Positions 33,661 to 43,573 of a DNA stretch of 64,000 nucleotides are shown here, piece by piece. Position 1 is the first letter of the stretch. Every line of letters begins with the position of its first letter. Source of the stretch: Luteimicrobium sp042670205. GTDB lineage: Bacteria > Actinomycetota > Actinomycetes > Actinomycetales > Cellulomonadaceae. The stretch lies in the NCBI RefSeq assembly GCF_042670205.1, contig NZ_JBHUWD010000006.1, forward strand, positions 1 through 64,000. The letters are read 5' to 3'. The notes beneath the pieces are model-generated. The model did not search any database. It was given only the letters and a program-made list of their open reading frames with translations, and was not told the origin of the DNA. The position numbers and the translations under genes were made by a program.

Positions 33661-34937
33661 GCGCGGCGGCCGCAGTTCCCGGGCGCGTCCGCGTCCCCGG
33701 AGTCGTGCTGCTGCTCGCGGCGGTCACGTTCTGCCTCGGGACCAGCGAGTTCATGATCGCCGGCCTGCTCGAGCAGATCGCCGACGACCTCGACGTCAGC
33801 ATCCCGCAGGCGGGCCTGCTCATCACAGCGTTCGCCGGAGGGATGGTCGTCGGCGCGCCCGCGATGGCGGTCCTGACGCTGCGTCTGCCGACCCGCTCGA
33901 CGCTCGTCCTCATGACCGTCGTGTTCGCGGGCGCCCACGTGCTCGGCGCGCTCGCCCCGGGGTACGGCGCGCTGCTCGCCTCGCGCGTCGTCGCGGCCGT
34001 CGCGTGCGGCGGCTACTGGGCCGTCGCGGCCGTGCACGCGCACCGCGCGAGCCCGCCCGAGGCCGTCGGGCGGTCGCTCGCCTCGCTCGTCGGCGGCCTG
34101 ACGATCGCCAACCTCGTCGGCGTGCCCGGCGGTGCGTGGCTGGGGGAGCAGTACGGCTGGCGCGCCGCGTTCTGGGTGATCGCCGTCGTGACGGCGCTCG
34201 CGGCCGTCCTCGTCGCCGTCACGGTGCGCGACCGGCGCCCGGCCGAGGGCGTGGCCGAGCCGACGGCGCCGACCCGGACTCGGGACCTCCTCGCCCGCGA
34301 GCTCGGCGTCTTCCGTACTGGGCGGATCTGGCTCGCGCTCGCGACGACGGCCCTCTTCCAGGCGTCCGTGTTCGCCGCGTTCTCGTACTTCTCGCCGCTG
34401 CTCACGAAGGTCGCGGGTCTCGACCCCGACGCGGTGCCGCTCGCGCTCGTCGGGTTCGGGGTCGGCGCGTTCGTCGGCGTCACCGCGGGCGGACGGATCG
34501 CGGACCGGAACCTGTTCGGCAACCTGCTGGGCTCGCTCGTCGCGACCGCGGGGAGCCTGCTGCTGCTCGCGGCGGTGGCGTCGGTGCCGTGGGCGGCGAT
34601 CGGGGCGGTCCTGCTCGTCGGGATGTCGGCGTTCTCGATCGCGGGCGCGCTCAACGCCCGCGTCTTCCAGATCGCCGCCGACGCGCCCACCCTCGCGGCC
34701 AGCATGAACACGGCGGCGTTCAACATCGGGAACGCCGCCGGGCCCGCGCTCGGGGGCGCGGTGATCGCCCTCGGTCTCGGCTACCGGGCGCCCCTGCTCG
34801 TCGGCGTCGTGCTCGCGGTGGGCGCCCTCGCGACGACGCTCGTCGTCATCCGGCGCGAGGGGATACGGGTGCGCCGCGCCGCACCGTCGGTCGCGTCCGT
34901 GGTGCAGGTCCCGGCCGAGGCGTGCTGCGCCGACTGA
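33657..34937 (+). CDS. MFS transporter, DHA1 family (AraJ-like)
   Basis: 426 residues with twelve predicted membrane helices. The early segment LGTSEFMIAGLLEQIADDL is characteristic of the AraJ/YdhP-type drug:H+ antiporter group. It starts at GTG within the TetR stop. It probably exports a toxic compound sensed by the TetR protein. Confidence 0.9.
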   Translation: MSAAAAVPGRVRVPGVVLLLAAVTFCLGTSEFMIAGLLEQIADDLDVSIPQAGLLITAFAGGMVVGAPAMAVLTLRLPTRSTLVLMTVVFAGAHVLGALAPGYGALLASRVVAAVACGGYWAVAAVHAHRASPPEAVGRSLASLVGGLTIANLVGVPGGAWLGEQYGWRAAFWVIAVVTALAAVLVAVTVRDRRPAEGVAEPTAPTRTRDLLARELGVFRTGRIWLALATTALFQASVFAAFSYFSPLLTKVAGLDPDAVPLALVGFGVGAFVGVTAGGRIADRNLFGNLLGSLVATAGSLLLLAAVASVPWAAIGAVLLVGMSAFSIAGALNARVFQIAADAPTLAASMNTAAFNIGNAAGPALGGAVIALGLGYRAPLLVGVVLAVGALATTLVVIRREGIRVRRAAPSVASVVQVPAEACCAD

Positions 34938-35068
34938 GCGGCCCGCCGGGCTGGCTCGTCCCCCCGGGGGCGCCGGCGGCGGCGCGGCGCATGCTGTGCC
35001 TGGGGCCACGCCGGGAGGCACTCGGCCGCCGGCGGCCGTCGTGCCCGGTGAGGGGACGGCCGGGGCGC

Positions 35069-35074
35069 TAGCCT
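35069..35074 (+). promoter_or_regulatory. -10 element of cutC
   Basis: TAGCCT, 6 nt before the GTG at 35081, with no ribosome site. It supports that start. Confidence 0.45.
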
Positions 35075-35080
35075 CGTGCC

Positions 35081-35902
35081 GTGACCGACGACGCCGCGCG
35101 CCCCCCCTTTCCCCGTAGCCCTCGTGACGACGGCCGGCCCTCCGGCAGCGGGCACGTCGCCCTCGAGATCGCCGTCCAGGACGTCGCCGGGGTGCGCACC
35201 GCCCGGGCAGCCGGCGCCCAGCGCGTCGAGCTGTGCGTGGCGCTCGGTGCGACGGGCGGGCTCACGCCCAGCGTCGGGCTCGTGGACGTGGCGCTCGCCG
35301 TCGCGGAGGACTTCACCGACCACGAGCCGATCGAGGTCCACCCCCTGATCCGGCCGCGCGCGGGCGGCTTCGCCTACGACCGGACCGAGCTCGACGTCAT
35401 GGTCGCCGACGTCCGGGCCGTCGTGGACGCGGGGGCGCACGGCGTCGTCGTCGGGGCGCTGACGGCGGACGGCCGGGTCGACGTCGAGGCGGTGCGCGCG
35501 CTCGTCGCGGCCGCGGAGGGTCGAGAGGTCACGTTCCACCGCGCGCTCGACGCCGTCCCCGACGTCCTCCGGGCGCTCGACACGCTCGCCGCCCTGGGGG
35601 TGGCGCGCGTCCTGACGTCGGGCGGCGAGGCGCGCAGCATCGACGGTCTCGAGCAGCTGCGCCGGTGCGTGCAGCACGTCCACGACGGCTCGCTGCCGCT
35701 GCAGGTGCAGGCGGGCGGGGGCGTGCGCGTCGCGGACGTCGCGGCGCTCGTCGGTGCGGGGGTCGATGCGGTGCACCTGTCCGCGAAGACGCTCGTCCAG
35801 GATGCCGCCGGACCGGGTGGTGCGAGCGAGTACGAGGTGACGGACGCGGGACTGGTGCTCGCGGCGCGCGACGCCCTCGACGCCGCTCTCGCGACCGACT
35901 GA
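35081..35902 (+). CDS. cutC: CutC-family protein
   Basis: 273 residues with a TIM-barrel of the CutC family. Typical segments are LEIAVQDVAGVRTARAAGAQRVELC, IEVHPLIRPRAGGF, VTFHRALD and LTSGG. The family is named for copper homeostasis in E. coli, though a direct copper role is disputed. About 25 N-terminal residues precede the conserved start; the upstream TAGCCT element supports the long start, with a GTG at 35156 as alternative. Confidence 0.9.
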   Translation: MTDDAARPPFPRSPRDDGRPSGSGHVALEIAVQDVAGVRTARAAGAQRVELCVALGATGGLTPSVGLVDVALAVAEDFTDHEPIEVHPLIRPRAGGFAYDRTELDVMVADVRAVVDAGAHGVVVGALTADGRVDVEAVRALVAAAEGREVTFHRALDAVPDVLRALDTLAALGVARVLTSGGEARSIDGLEQLRRCVQHVHDGSLPLQVQAGGGVRVADVAALVGAGVDAVHLSAKTLVQDAAGPGGASEYEVTDAGLVLAARDALDAALATD

Positions 35903-35949
35903 GCGCCGCTTCGAACCGGCCCGGACGGGCTCTCGCGTTGCCGCGCTGT

Positions 35950-35972
35950 ATCAGTTAGGTAACTTTCCTGAT
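35950..35972. promoter_or_regulatory. 23-bp imperfect palindrome upstream of the ABC importer operon
   Basis: Outer arms ATCAG/CTGAT with matching inner bases (GT-n-AC), 17 of 23 positions symmetric by my count. The AACTTTCCT half resembles sites of ROK-family sugar repressors as I recall them. It lies about 30 bp upstream of a TAGTGT -10-like element at 36003-36008, so it may be the operon's control site. Confidence 0.45.
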
Positions 35973-36083
35973 CTATCGGGGTCGACACAGCGAAGCCTTT
36001 GTTAGTGTCCCTGCACACCTCACGGTCGAGGCGCGGGCGCAGGGGCGCACGGGCGTCGCCGTCCTCCAGGGAAAGGACCAACG

Positions 36084-37805
36084 ATGATCCGAAGCACGAG
36101 GCACAAGAGCGTCGTCGCCGCGGTCGCGCTGGCGTCGGGCGTCAGCCTGCTGCTCGCGGGGTGCGGCGGTGGCAGCAAGGGTGCGGAGACGTCCACCAAG
36201 GCCGGCACCGAGAAGCCGACAGGGGTCGCGAGCTCGACCCGGGTGCTCAACGTCTGGGCGGGGTCGATGACGCCCATCGTGTCGAACTTCAACCCGTTCT
36301 CGCCGAACGTCCTGCACGCCGCGATGGGCCCGATCTACGAGCCCCTCTTCGCGTTCAACAAGGCGGGCTCGGGCGACCCGACGCCGCTGCTCGGCGAGTC
36401 GTACGAGTTCAGCGCGGACGGCACGTCGCTGACCATCAAGGTGAAGTCGGGCGTCACGTGGAGCGACGGCGAGCCCTTCACCGCGAAGGACGTCGCCTAC
36501 ACGTACAACTACGCGTTCTCGAAGCCCGCGTACATCACGTCGGCCGAGGCCACCGACGACACCACCGTCGTCCTGAAGTTCGACAGCCCCCAGTTCACCA
36601 ACGAGTTCTCCCTGCTGGGCACGACGTTCATCATCCCGGAGCACATCTGGAAGGACGTCAAGGACCCGGCGAAGTTCACCAACGACGACCCCATCGGCAC
36701 GGGCCCGTACATCCTCAAGAAGGGCTCCGTGTCCTCGCAGGCGTACACCGTCGTCGCGAACCCCCACTTCCGCGACGCCGCCCAGGGCAAGCCCGCGGTC
36801 AAGACCGTGCGCTACGTCGGGCTCGACGGCAACCAGAACGCCGAGGACCTCGTCAAGCAGGGCAAGATCGACTGGACCGGCATGTTCGTGCCCGACGTCG
36901 ACGCGGTCACCGCGCTCGGCATCGGCTACATCAACACGCCGCAGGACCCGACGACCATCTACACCTGCTCCAACGCCGACCAGGGCTGCACCGGCGCGCA
37001 GACCGACAAGGCCGTGCGCCAGGCGCTCAACGTCGCGATCGACCGCAAGCAGATCAACGACAAGGCCTTCAAGGGGCTCGGCGCCGTCGTCTCGCCGACG
37101 TTCGCGCTGCTCGGCCGCGACGACACGTGGATCACGAACGACGCCTGGAAGGAGTCGCCGCAGTCGGCCGACGCCGCGGCCGCCGCGAAGATCCTCGAGG
37201 ACGCCGGCTACACCAAGGGCGCGGACGGCTTCTACGCCAAGGACGGCAAGACGGTCAGCCTGACCCTCAAGTCCCCGAGCGGCTGGACCGACTACAACCA
37301 GGCCGCCGAGCTCATCGCCTCCGAGGCCAAGGCCGCGGGCATCAAGATCACCGCGAGCACGATCTCCGAGCAGGAGTACTTCGACGCCCGCGGGTCGGGC
37401 AAGTACGAGCTCCTCATGGGCGGCGTCGTCGGCACCTCGGTCGCCGACCCGTTCCAGATCTACAAGGACTGGTTCGCCGGCTTCTCGACGACCAAGGTCG
37501 GCACGCCGCTCAAGGCGAGCACGTGGAACTTCTCGCGCTACTCCAACAGCGACGTCGACGCCGCGGTCAAGGCCGCCGCGTCCACGAACGACGAGGCGAA
37601 GCGCAAGGAGCAGTACGCGGTCATCCAGAAGAACATCGTGGACGACCTGCCGTACATCCCGGTGATCATCAACGCGACCCAGACGTTCTTCAACCAGAAG
37701 GACTTCTCCGGCTGGCCCACGAAGGACGACCTGTGCATGTTCCCGCCGTCGTGGGGCTCGGTCTCCTCGGGCGTGATCCTCGCGAACCTCGTCCCGCTCA
37801 GCTGA
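36084..37805 (+). CDS. ABC importer substrate-binding lipoprotein (family 5)
   Basis: 573 residues. The lipoprotein signal has its lipid-anchored Cys at residue 27 (LLLAGC). The SBP_bac_5 domain follows (IYEPLFAFNKAG, GVTWSDGEPFTAKDVAYTYN, VRQALNVAIDRKQIND). Family 5 binders take up oligopeptides, nickel, or in some bacteria cello- and other oligosaccharides. The ligand is not certain; the sugar-type operator upstream hints at an oligosaccharide. It is the first gene of a five-gene importer operon; AGGGAAAGGA precedes the ATG. Confidence 0.93.
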   Translation: MIRSTRHKSVVAAVALASGVSLLLAGCGGGSKGAETSTKAGTEKPTGVASSTRVLNVWAGSMTPIVSNFNPFSPNVLHAAMGPIYEPLFAFNKAGSGDPTPLLGESYEFSADGTSLTIKVKSGVTWSDGEPFTAKDVAYTYNYAFSKPAYITSAEATDDTTVVLKFDSPQFTNEFSLLGTTFIIPEHIWKDVKDPAKFTNDDPIGTGPYILKKGSVSSQAYTVVANPHFRDAAQGKPAVKTVRYVGLDGNQNAEDLVKQGKIDWTGMFVPDVDAVTALGIGYINTPQDPTTIYTCSNADQGCTGAQTDKAVRQALNVAIDRKQINDKAFKGLGAVVSPTFALLGRDDTWITNDAWKESPQSADAAAAAKILEDAGYTKGADGFYAKDGKTVSLTLKSPSGWTDYNQAAELIASEAKAAGIKITASTISEQEYFDARGSGKYELLMGGVVGTSVADPFQIYKDWFAGFSTTKVGTPLKASTWNFSRYSNSDVDAAVKAAASTNDEAKRKEQYAVIQKNIVDDLPYIPVIINATQTFFNQKDFSGWPTKDDLCMFPPSWGSVSSGVILANLVPLS

Positions 37806-37858
37806 CCTGACCAGGGCCTACCGAGGATGAGCTCGACGACGACGGGAAGAACCGAACC

Positions 37859-38848
37859 ATGAAGTACTACGGGCGGCGGGTGGCGTTCTACGCGATCACC
37901 CTCTGGGCCGCTGTCTCCCTGAACTTCTTCATCCCGCGGATGCTGCCGGGCGACCCCGCGCAGATCCTGCTGGGGAAGCTCGCCCGCAACGGCGACGTGA
38001 CCCCGGCGGTGCAGAAGAACGTCGAGCTCATCCTCGGCGGCTCCGACGAGCCGCTCTGGAACCAGTACTGGGCGTACCTGGACAACATCGTCCACGGCGA
38101 CCTCGGCATCTCGGTGTCGAAGTATCCGGAGCCGGTGTGGGACCTCATCAAGGACGCCCTGCCGTGGACGCTGTGCCTCGTCGGTGCGGCGACCATCATC
38201 GCGTTCGCGATCGGCATCGTCGGCGGCGCGTGGATCGGCTGGAAGCGCGGCAGCGCGTGGGACCACGTGATCCCCTTCACGGCCCTCCTGCAGTCGGTGC
38301 CGTACTTCTGGCTCGCGATCCTTCTCGTCTACTTCCTCGGCATGAAGCTCGGCCTCGCACCGATCTCGTGGGGGTGGGACGTGCAGAAGTACGACCATCC
38401 CGAGTGGACGTGGGCGTCGATGGTCGACGTGTTCCAGCACGCGGTGCTGCCCGCGCTGACGATCATCCTGAGCGCGGTCGGCGGCTGGCTCGTCGGGATG
38501 CGCAACATGATGGTCTCGACCCTGGCGGAGGACTACATCGTGACCGCGGAGGCCAAGGGCCTGCGCCCCCGCCGGGTGCTGTGGGTGTACGCGGTGCGCA
38601 ACGCGGCCCTCCCGTCGTTCGCCGGGTTCGCGGTCGCGCTGGCGTTCGTCGTGTCCGGGTCGCTCGTCATGGAGCAGGTCTTCAGCTACCCCGGCATCGG
38701 CAAGCTCATGATCACCGCCGTCAGCAACGCGGACTACGCCCTCATGCAGGGGGTCTTCCTGCTCACGACGGTCGCCGTGCTCGTCGTGAACTTCCTCATG
38801 GACCTCATCTACGGCTACATCGACCCGAGGACGCGTCACCATGGCTGA
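37859..38848 (+). CDS. ABC importer permease (DppB/OppB-like)
   Basis: 329 residues with six membrane helices. The family's N-terminus (FFIPRMLPGDPAQILLG) and the cytoplasmic EAA-like loop (YIVTAEAKGLRPRRVLWVYAVRNA) are present. It pairs with the downstream DppC-like permease, whose ATG overlaps its 3' end by 8 nt. Confidence 0.93.
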   Translation: MKYYGRRVAFYAITLWAAVSLNFFIPRMLPGDPAQILLGKLARNGDVTPAVQKNVELILGGSDEPLWNQYWAYLDNIVHGDLGISVSKYPEPVWDLIKDALPWTLCLVGAATIIAFAIGIVGGAWIGWKRGSAWDHVIPFTALLQSVPYFWLAILLVYFLGMKLGLAPISWGWDVQKYDHPEWTWASMVDVFQHAVLPALTIILSAVGGWLVGMRNMMVSTLAEDYIVTAEAKGLRPRRVLWVYAVRNAALPSFAGFAVALAFVVSGSLVMEQVFSYPGIGKLMITAVSNADYALMQGVFLLTTVAVLVVNFLMDLIYGYIDPRTRHHG

Positions 38849-39962
38849 GCACGAGACGACGGGCGAGGACGTCCGCGAAGCACACCTGGTCACCGGCGCC
38901 GCGACCACGGTCGACGCGGCCGACGTCGTCGTCGACGGGCTGGCGCCCGACCTCGCGCCCGGGGTCGGCGACGCCGAGGACGTCGGCGACGGCTCGCTCG
39001 TCGCGGCCGTGACGGGCGAGCCCGCAACGGTCGAGCGGCCCCGCGCGCGCCGGCGCGACCTCATGCCGTCGTGGTCGCCCAAGCTCGTCGTGGGGCTCGT
39101 CATCACCGGCCTGATCGTGCTGTTCGCGATCATCGTGCCGTTCTTCACGCTCGACCCCAACAGCACCGACTACGACGGGCTCCTCGAGCCGGGCGAGCAG
39201 GGCCACCTGCTCGGGACGAGCGCGATCGGCAACGACATCTGGGCGCAGCTCGCGCACGGTGCGCGCGGCTCGCTGCTCATCGGTGTCACGGTCGGCGTGA
39301 TCGCGCTAGTGCTCTCGGTGATCTTCGGCATCTTCGCCGGCTACCTGGGCGGCTGGACCGACGAGACGCTGTCGCTCATCACGAACATCATGCTCGTCAT
39401 CCCGGCGCTGCCCCTGACGATCGTCCTCGCGGCCTACTCCTCGAGCCGGTCGATGTGGCTGGTGGCGGGGGTGCTGGGCCTGACCGCATGGACGGGGTCG
39501 GCGATCGTGCTGCGGACGCAGGCGAGGTCGCTGCGGATGCGCGACTACGTGCTCACGGCGCGGGTCGCGGGCGAGAGGTCGCGCCGGATCATCGCGGTCG
39601 AGATCCTGCCCAACCTGCTTCCCCTCGTGGCGGCGCAGTTCCTCTTCGGGGTCATCTTCGCGATCCTCGGCGAGGCGGGCCTGTCGTACCTCGGCCTCGG
39701 CCCGACGGACGCCGTCACCTGGGGCACCATGCTCTACCAGGCGCAGCAGGGCTCGGCGCTCACGCTCGGAGCGTGGTGGTGGTTCGTCCCGCCCGGCCTG
39801 CTCATCGCGCTCCTCGGCTGCGGGCTCTCGCTCGTGAACTTCGCCATCGACGAGATCATCAACCCCAAGCTGCGCAACGTGCCCAAGGCGACGCGGCGGG
39901 TCCGCAAGGCCCGCAAGCGCGAGGACCGCCCCGCAGCAGCGACCGAGGAGGCCCGCGCATGA
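38841..39962 (+). CDS. ABC importer permease (DppC/OppC-like)
   Basis: 373 residues. An unusually long acidic N-terminal tail of about 65 residues precedes the first membrane helix. Then comes the OppC N-terminal element and the permease domain (GTSAIGNDIWAQLAHGARGSL, later the loop DYVLTARVAGERSRRIIAVEI). A Lys/Arg-rich C-terminus of about 25 residues ends the protein. It overlaps both neighbours. Confidence 0.92.
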   Translation: MAEHETTGEDVREAHLVTGAATTVDAADVVVDGLAPDLAPGVGDAEDVGDGSLVAAVTGEPATVERPRARRRDLMPSWSPKLVVGLVITGLIVLFAIIVPFFTLDPNSTDYDGLLEPGEQGHLLGTSAIGNDIWAQLAHGARGSLLIGVTVGVIALVLSVIFGIFAGYLGGWTDETLSLITNIMLVIPALPLTIVLAAYSSSRSMWLVAGVLGLTAWTGSAIVLRTQARSLRMRDYVLTARVAGERSRRIIAVEILPNLLPLVAAQFLFGVIFAILGEAGLSYLGLGPTDAVTWGTMLYQAQQGSALTLGAWWWFVPPGLLIALLGCGLSLVNFAIDEIINPKLRNVPKATRRVRKARKREDRPAAATEEARA

Positions 39963-40873
39963 GCGCGACCGCGACCCGGGCGGCCGGACCCCTGAGCCTG
40001 CCGTCCCACGACGCGTACCTGGAGGGCCTGACGCCGGTCCTCACCGCGACCGACGTGTCGATCGACTACCTGGTTGAGCCGCCCGTCCACGCCGTCAAGA
40101 ACGTGTCCCTGACCCTGCACCGCGGCGAGATCCTCGGCCTGGCGGGGGAGTCGGGCTGCGGCAAGTCGACCTTCGCGTACGGGCTGAACCGGCTGCTCAA
40201 GCCGCCGGCCGACCTCGCGAGCGGCTCGGTCACGTTCCATGACGAGTCCGGGACGGACATCGACGTCCTCGGGCTGTCGGGCGAGAGCCTGCGGGTGTTC
40301 CGCTGGGACAAGATCTCGATGGTCTTCCAGGGGGCGATGAACTCGCTCAACCCCGTGATCAGCGTCAAGCGGCAGCTCTTCGACGTCTTCACGACCCACC
40401 GCCCCGAGATGTCGAAGAAGCAGATGCGCGCCGAGGCGCAGGAGCTCCTGCGCATGGTCGGCGTGGACCCGAACCGCCTCGACAGCTTCGCCCACGAGCT
40501 CTCGGGCGGCATGCGACAGCGCGTCATGATCGCCATGGCGCTCGCGCTGCGCCCCCAGGTGATGATCATGGACGAGCCGACGACGGCGCTCGACGTCGTC
40601 GTCCAGCGCGGCATCCTCCGCGAGATCATGCGGCTGCGCGAGCAGTTCGGGTTCGCGGTCGTCTTCATCACGCACGACCTGCCCCTGCTGCTCGAGATCT
40701 CCGACCGGATCGCCGTCATGCTCCAGGGCGAGATCGTCGAGCTGGGCACCGCGGCCGACCTCTACGAGCGCCCGCAGCACGAGTACACGCGCCGCCTGCT
40801 GTCGTCGTTCCCGAGCCTCACGGGCGACCGGGGCTCGTTCATCCGCACGGGCGAGACCGGAGGGGTGGCCTGA
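39959..40873 (+). CDS. ABC importer ATP-binding protein (OppD/DppD-like)
   Basis: 304 residues. Walker A is GESGCGKST, the signature is LSGGMRQRVMIAMAL, Walker B is VMIMDEPTTALD, and the switch His is FITHDL. The C-terminal OppD extension is short (HEYTRRLLSSFPSLTG). It starts in an ATGA overlap with the permease gene. Confidence 0.93.
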   Translation: MSATATRAAGPLSLPSHDAYLEGLTPVLTATDVSIDYLVEPPVHAVKNVSLTLHRGEILGLAGESGCGKSTFAYGLNRLLKPPADLASGSVTFHDESGTDIDVLGLSGESLRVFRWDKISMVFQGAMNSLNPVISVKRQLFDVFTTHRPEMSKKQMRAEAQELLRMVGVDPNRLDSFAHELSGGMRQRVMIAMALALRPQVMIMDEPTTALDVVVQRGILREIMRLREQFGFAVVFITHDLPLLLEISDRIAVMLQGEIVELGTAADLYERPQHEYTRRLLSSFPSLTGDRGSFIRTGETGGVA

Positions 40874-40874
40874 C

Positions 40875-41741
40875 ATGACGCACACCGAGAAGAGCGCGTC
40901 GCGCTCCGGCGCGCTCGAGGTCAGGGACCTCGTCAAGGACTTCCGGGTCCGCTCCGGGATGCGCAGCTCGAAGTTCCGGGCCGTCGACCACGTGTCGTTC
41001 ACGCTCGAGCCCGGGAAGACGGTGGCGCTCGTCGGAGAGTCCGGCTCCGGCAAGTCGACGGTCGCGCGCATGATCGCCAAGCTCGAGAAGCCGACGTCGG
41101 GCGAGATCCTGCTCGACGGCGAGCGCAGCGCGAACCGTGGCGTCGCCCTCATGCGGTACCGGAACGACGTGCAGATGGTCTTCCAGGACCCGTTCGCGTC
41201 GCTCAACCCGTTCCACACGGTCGGGCACCACCTCGAGAGGCCCATCAAGATCCACCACCGCGCCGAGGGCAGGGACGCGATCGAGGCCGAGATCGAGCGG
41301 CTCCTCGACCGCGTCAACCTCAACCCGCCGCGCGAGCTGGCCGCGCGCCGGCCCCACGAGCTGTCCGGCGGGCAGCGGCAACGCGTCGCGAGCGCACGCG
41401 CCCTCGCGCCGGGCGCGCGGTTCCTCGTCGCCGACGAGCCCGTGTCCATGCTCGACGTGTCGATCCGCCTCGGGCTGCTCAACATGTTCGCGCGGCTCCA
41501 GCGCGAGGAGAACCTCGGCGTCCTCTACATCACGCACGACCTCGCGACCGCCCGGCACTTCTCCGACGAGATCCTCGTCATGTACCGGGGGCAGGTCGTC
41601 GAGCGGGGGCCGTCGGACCAGGTGATCCTCGACCCGCAGCACGACTACACGAAGACGCTGCTCGCGGCCGCGCCCAACCCCGAGAACCACGGGAAGCTGC
41701 GCGAGGAGGTCCGCGCGGAGCTCGCCCGCGAGGGACTTTGA
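40875..41741 (+). CDS. ABC importer ATP-binding protein (OppF/DppF-like)
   Basis: 288 residues. Walker A is GESGSGKST, the signature is LSGGQRQRVASARAL, and Walker B is FLVADEPVSMLDVS. The C-terminal piece (HDYTKTLLAAAPNPENHG) is typical of the F subunit. Only 1 nt separates it from the D subunit's stop. It completes the importer; no glycosidase or peptidase gene is attached. Confidence 0.93.
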   Translation: MTHTEKSASRSGALEVRDLVKDFRVRSGMRSSKFRAVDHVSFTLEPGKTVALVGESGSGKSTVARMIAKLEKPTSGEILLDGERSANRGVALMRYRNDVQMVFQDPFASLNPFHTVGHHLERPIKIHHRAEGRDAIEAEIERLLDRVNLNPPRELAARRPHELSGGQRQRVASARALAPGARFLVADEPVSMLDVSIRLGLLNMFARLQREENLGVLYITHDLATARHFSDEILVMYRGQVVERGPSDQVILDPQHDYTKTLLAAAPNPENHGKLREEVRAELAREGL

Positions 41742-41770
41742 GTCTCCCCGGGCTCGTCCGCGTCGCGCGC

Positions 41771-41791
41771 TCGTCCGCGGCGCGCGGACGA
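41771..41791. terminator. Hairpin after the importer operon
   Basis: TCGTCCGCG and CGCGGACGA form a perfect 9-bp stem with a 3-nt loop, between the importer operon and the convergent MFS gene. Confidence 0.6.
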
Positions 41792-41879
41792 CCGGGGTCG
41801 GGGCGAGCGCGGCGGGCGAGCGCGACGGGGGGACGACGAGGACCGGGACGAGCGAGCCGGGCGCGATGGGGGTGGCCCC

Positions 41880-43322
41880 TCAGGACCGTCGCGCGCCTCT
41901 GCGGCGGGCCGTGACGAGCACCGCGAGGGTCGCGGCGCAGAGCGCGGCGAGCAGGACGAGTCCCCGGGCCGGCGCGTCGACGACGAACGCCCCGGCCAGC
42001 GCGACGCCGACGCTCGCCCCGAGCTGCCGGGTCGCGCTGAAGAGCCCGCTCGCCCGTCCGGCCGCGCCGGGCGGCGCGAGGCCGATGACGAGCGCGACGA
42101 GCGAGGGCAGGGCGAACGACGTCCCGAACCCGAGCGCCCCGAGCGCGCCGAGCAGGACGGCGAACCCGCCTGACCGGTCCAGTCCCTCGTCCTGGACGGC
42201 GGCCGCGAGCGCGAGGCCGCCCGCCACGAGAAGACCCATGCCGAGGAGGAGCGGCGGCCACGGCCCGTGGCGCACGACGAGCCTGCCCGTGAGCAGGGGG
42301 TTCACCGCGAACGGGACGGTCATGGGAAGGAAGGCGAGTCCGGTCTCGAGCGGGGTGAGCGTCGTCTGGCGGGTGAGGACGAGCGGGACCACGAACAGCA
42401 CGCCCGCGAGCGTCGCGTTCACGACGGCTCCCGAGACGAGCGCGGGCGCGAGCCCGGGGCCGCGGACGAGGAGCGGCGCGTCGGACCGGGCGTCGAGCCG
42501 GACGAGCGCGAGGACCGCGACGCCCGTGCCGGCGAGCGAGCACGCGCCGTGAACGACCTCGCCCGCACCGGACGCGATCACCGCGTCGGTGCCGAGGGCC
42601 AGTGCCGCCACGGCGGCGAGCTGGGCGCCCCAGGCGGCCGGTCGGCGGACACGCGGCTGCGGTCCGGCCGCGGGCTCGCGCCGTCCCGCGTCGTGCGGAG
42701 AGCGCCGTGCCGGGCGGCCTCCGACGAGCGCGCACGTGAGCGCCGCGAGGGGAGCATTGACCAGGAACACCGCGCGCCAGCCGCCCGCCGCGACGAGGAA
42801 GCCACCCACGACGGGCCCCGCCGCGACGGCTGCCCCGCTGACGGCGGCCCACACGGACACGGCGCGCGCCCGGCGGGCGGGGTCGGGGTAGAGGTCGGCG
42901 ATCATCGCCATCGACGCGGGCACGCACACGGCCGCCGCGACGCCCAGGACGGCACGGAGCGTGACCAGCGCGGCGAGGCTCGGCGCGGCGGCGCACGCGA
43001 GCGAGCCGAGCCCGAACGCGACGACCCCGACCGTGAAGACGCGCCGCGCACCGAAGCGGTCGGCAGCGGCGCCCGCGGAGAGCAGCGCCGCCGCGAACGT
43101 CACCGTGTACGCCGTGACGACCCACTGGAGGCCCGCCGTCGACGGGTGCAGCGAGCGGGCGAGGTCCGGCTCCGCGACGGCCAGCACCGTCATGTCGAGC
43201 AGGACCATGAAGTACCCGAGCGCGACGCCGACCAGACGCCGCGCGGCGCCGGCCGCTGTGGGCGCAGGGTGGGCTGGGAGAGCACTCGCGGGAGCGCTGG
43301 TGGGGACGTCGTCGAGGCGCAT
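41880..43322 (-). CDS. MFS transporter, DHA2 family
   Basis: 480 residues with fourteen likely membrane helices. Early motifs FMVLLDMTVLAVAEPDLAR and LQWVVTAYTVTFAAALL are typical of the 14-helix drug:H+ antiporters. It diverges from a LysR-type gene 251 nt away. It probably exports an antimicrobial or dye-like compound. Confidence 0.9.
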   Translation of the reverse strand: MRLDDVPTSAPASALPAHPAPTAAGAARRLVGVALGYFMVLLDMTVLAVAEPDLARSLHPSTAGLQWVVTAYTVTFAAALLSAGAAADRFGARRVFTVGVVAFGLGSLACAAAPSLAALVTLRAVLGVAAAVCVPASMAMIADLYPDPARRARAVSVWAAVSGAAVAAGPVVGGFLVAAGGWRAVFLVNAPLAALTCALVGGRPARRSPHDAGRREPAAGPQPRVRRPAAWGAQLAAVAALALGTDAVIASGAGEVVHGACSLAGTGVAVLALVRLDARSDAPLLVRGPGLAPALVSGAVVNATLAGVLFVVPLVLTRQTTLTPLETGLAFLPMTVPFAVNPLLTGRLVVRHGPWPPLLLGMGLLVAGGLALAAAVQDEGLDRSGGFAVLLGALGALGFGTSFALPSLVALVIGLAPPGAAGRASGLFSATRQLGASVGVALAGAFVVDAPARGLVLLAALCAATLAVLVTARRRGARRS

Positions 43323-43573
43323 GGGGGCGGCTCCGATGGTGGGCGAGCGGACGGTCGGCCCTAGGCTCGACCCGCGTGGCCGCAGGCTCCACCGGCAGCC
43401 CCGAACGCGTCGTTCGGTCAGGCCGAACGAGGGGGGCGAGCGGGAGGTGCCGGGCCTCGGGACGGGTGTCCGACGGCCGGACCGCCCGGGGCCACGAGCA
43501 TGATGGGCTCCGGAGGCACGAGGGTCCCGGGGCGGACGACGCATCGAGGCCGAGAATCGGGCGGGAGGCACGC

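Noticed and set aside
33393..35021. Long leftward frame opposite the TetR and MFS genes
   Set aside because: The translation is low-complexity (Arg, Asp, Glu, His) with no domain. It is a shadow of the G/C-ending codons of the forward genes.
36084..41741. Calling the importer a nickel or peptide system outright
   Set aside because: Motifs identify the family but not the ligand, and the operator hint points to sugars, so the ligand is left open.
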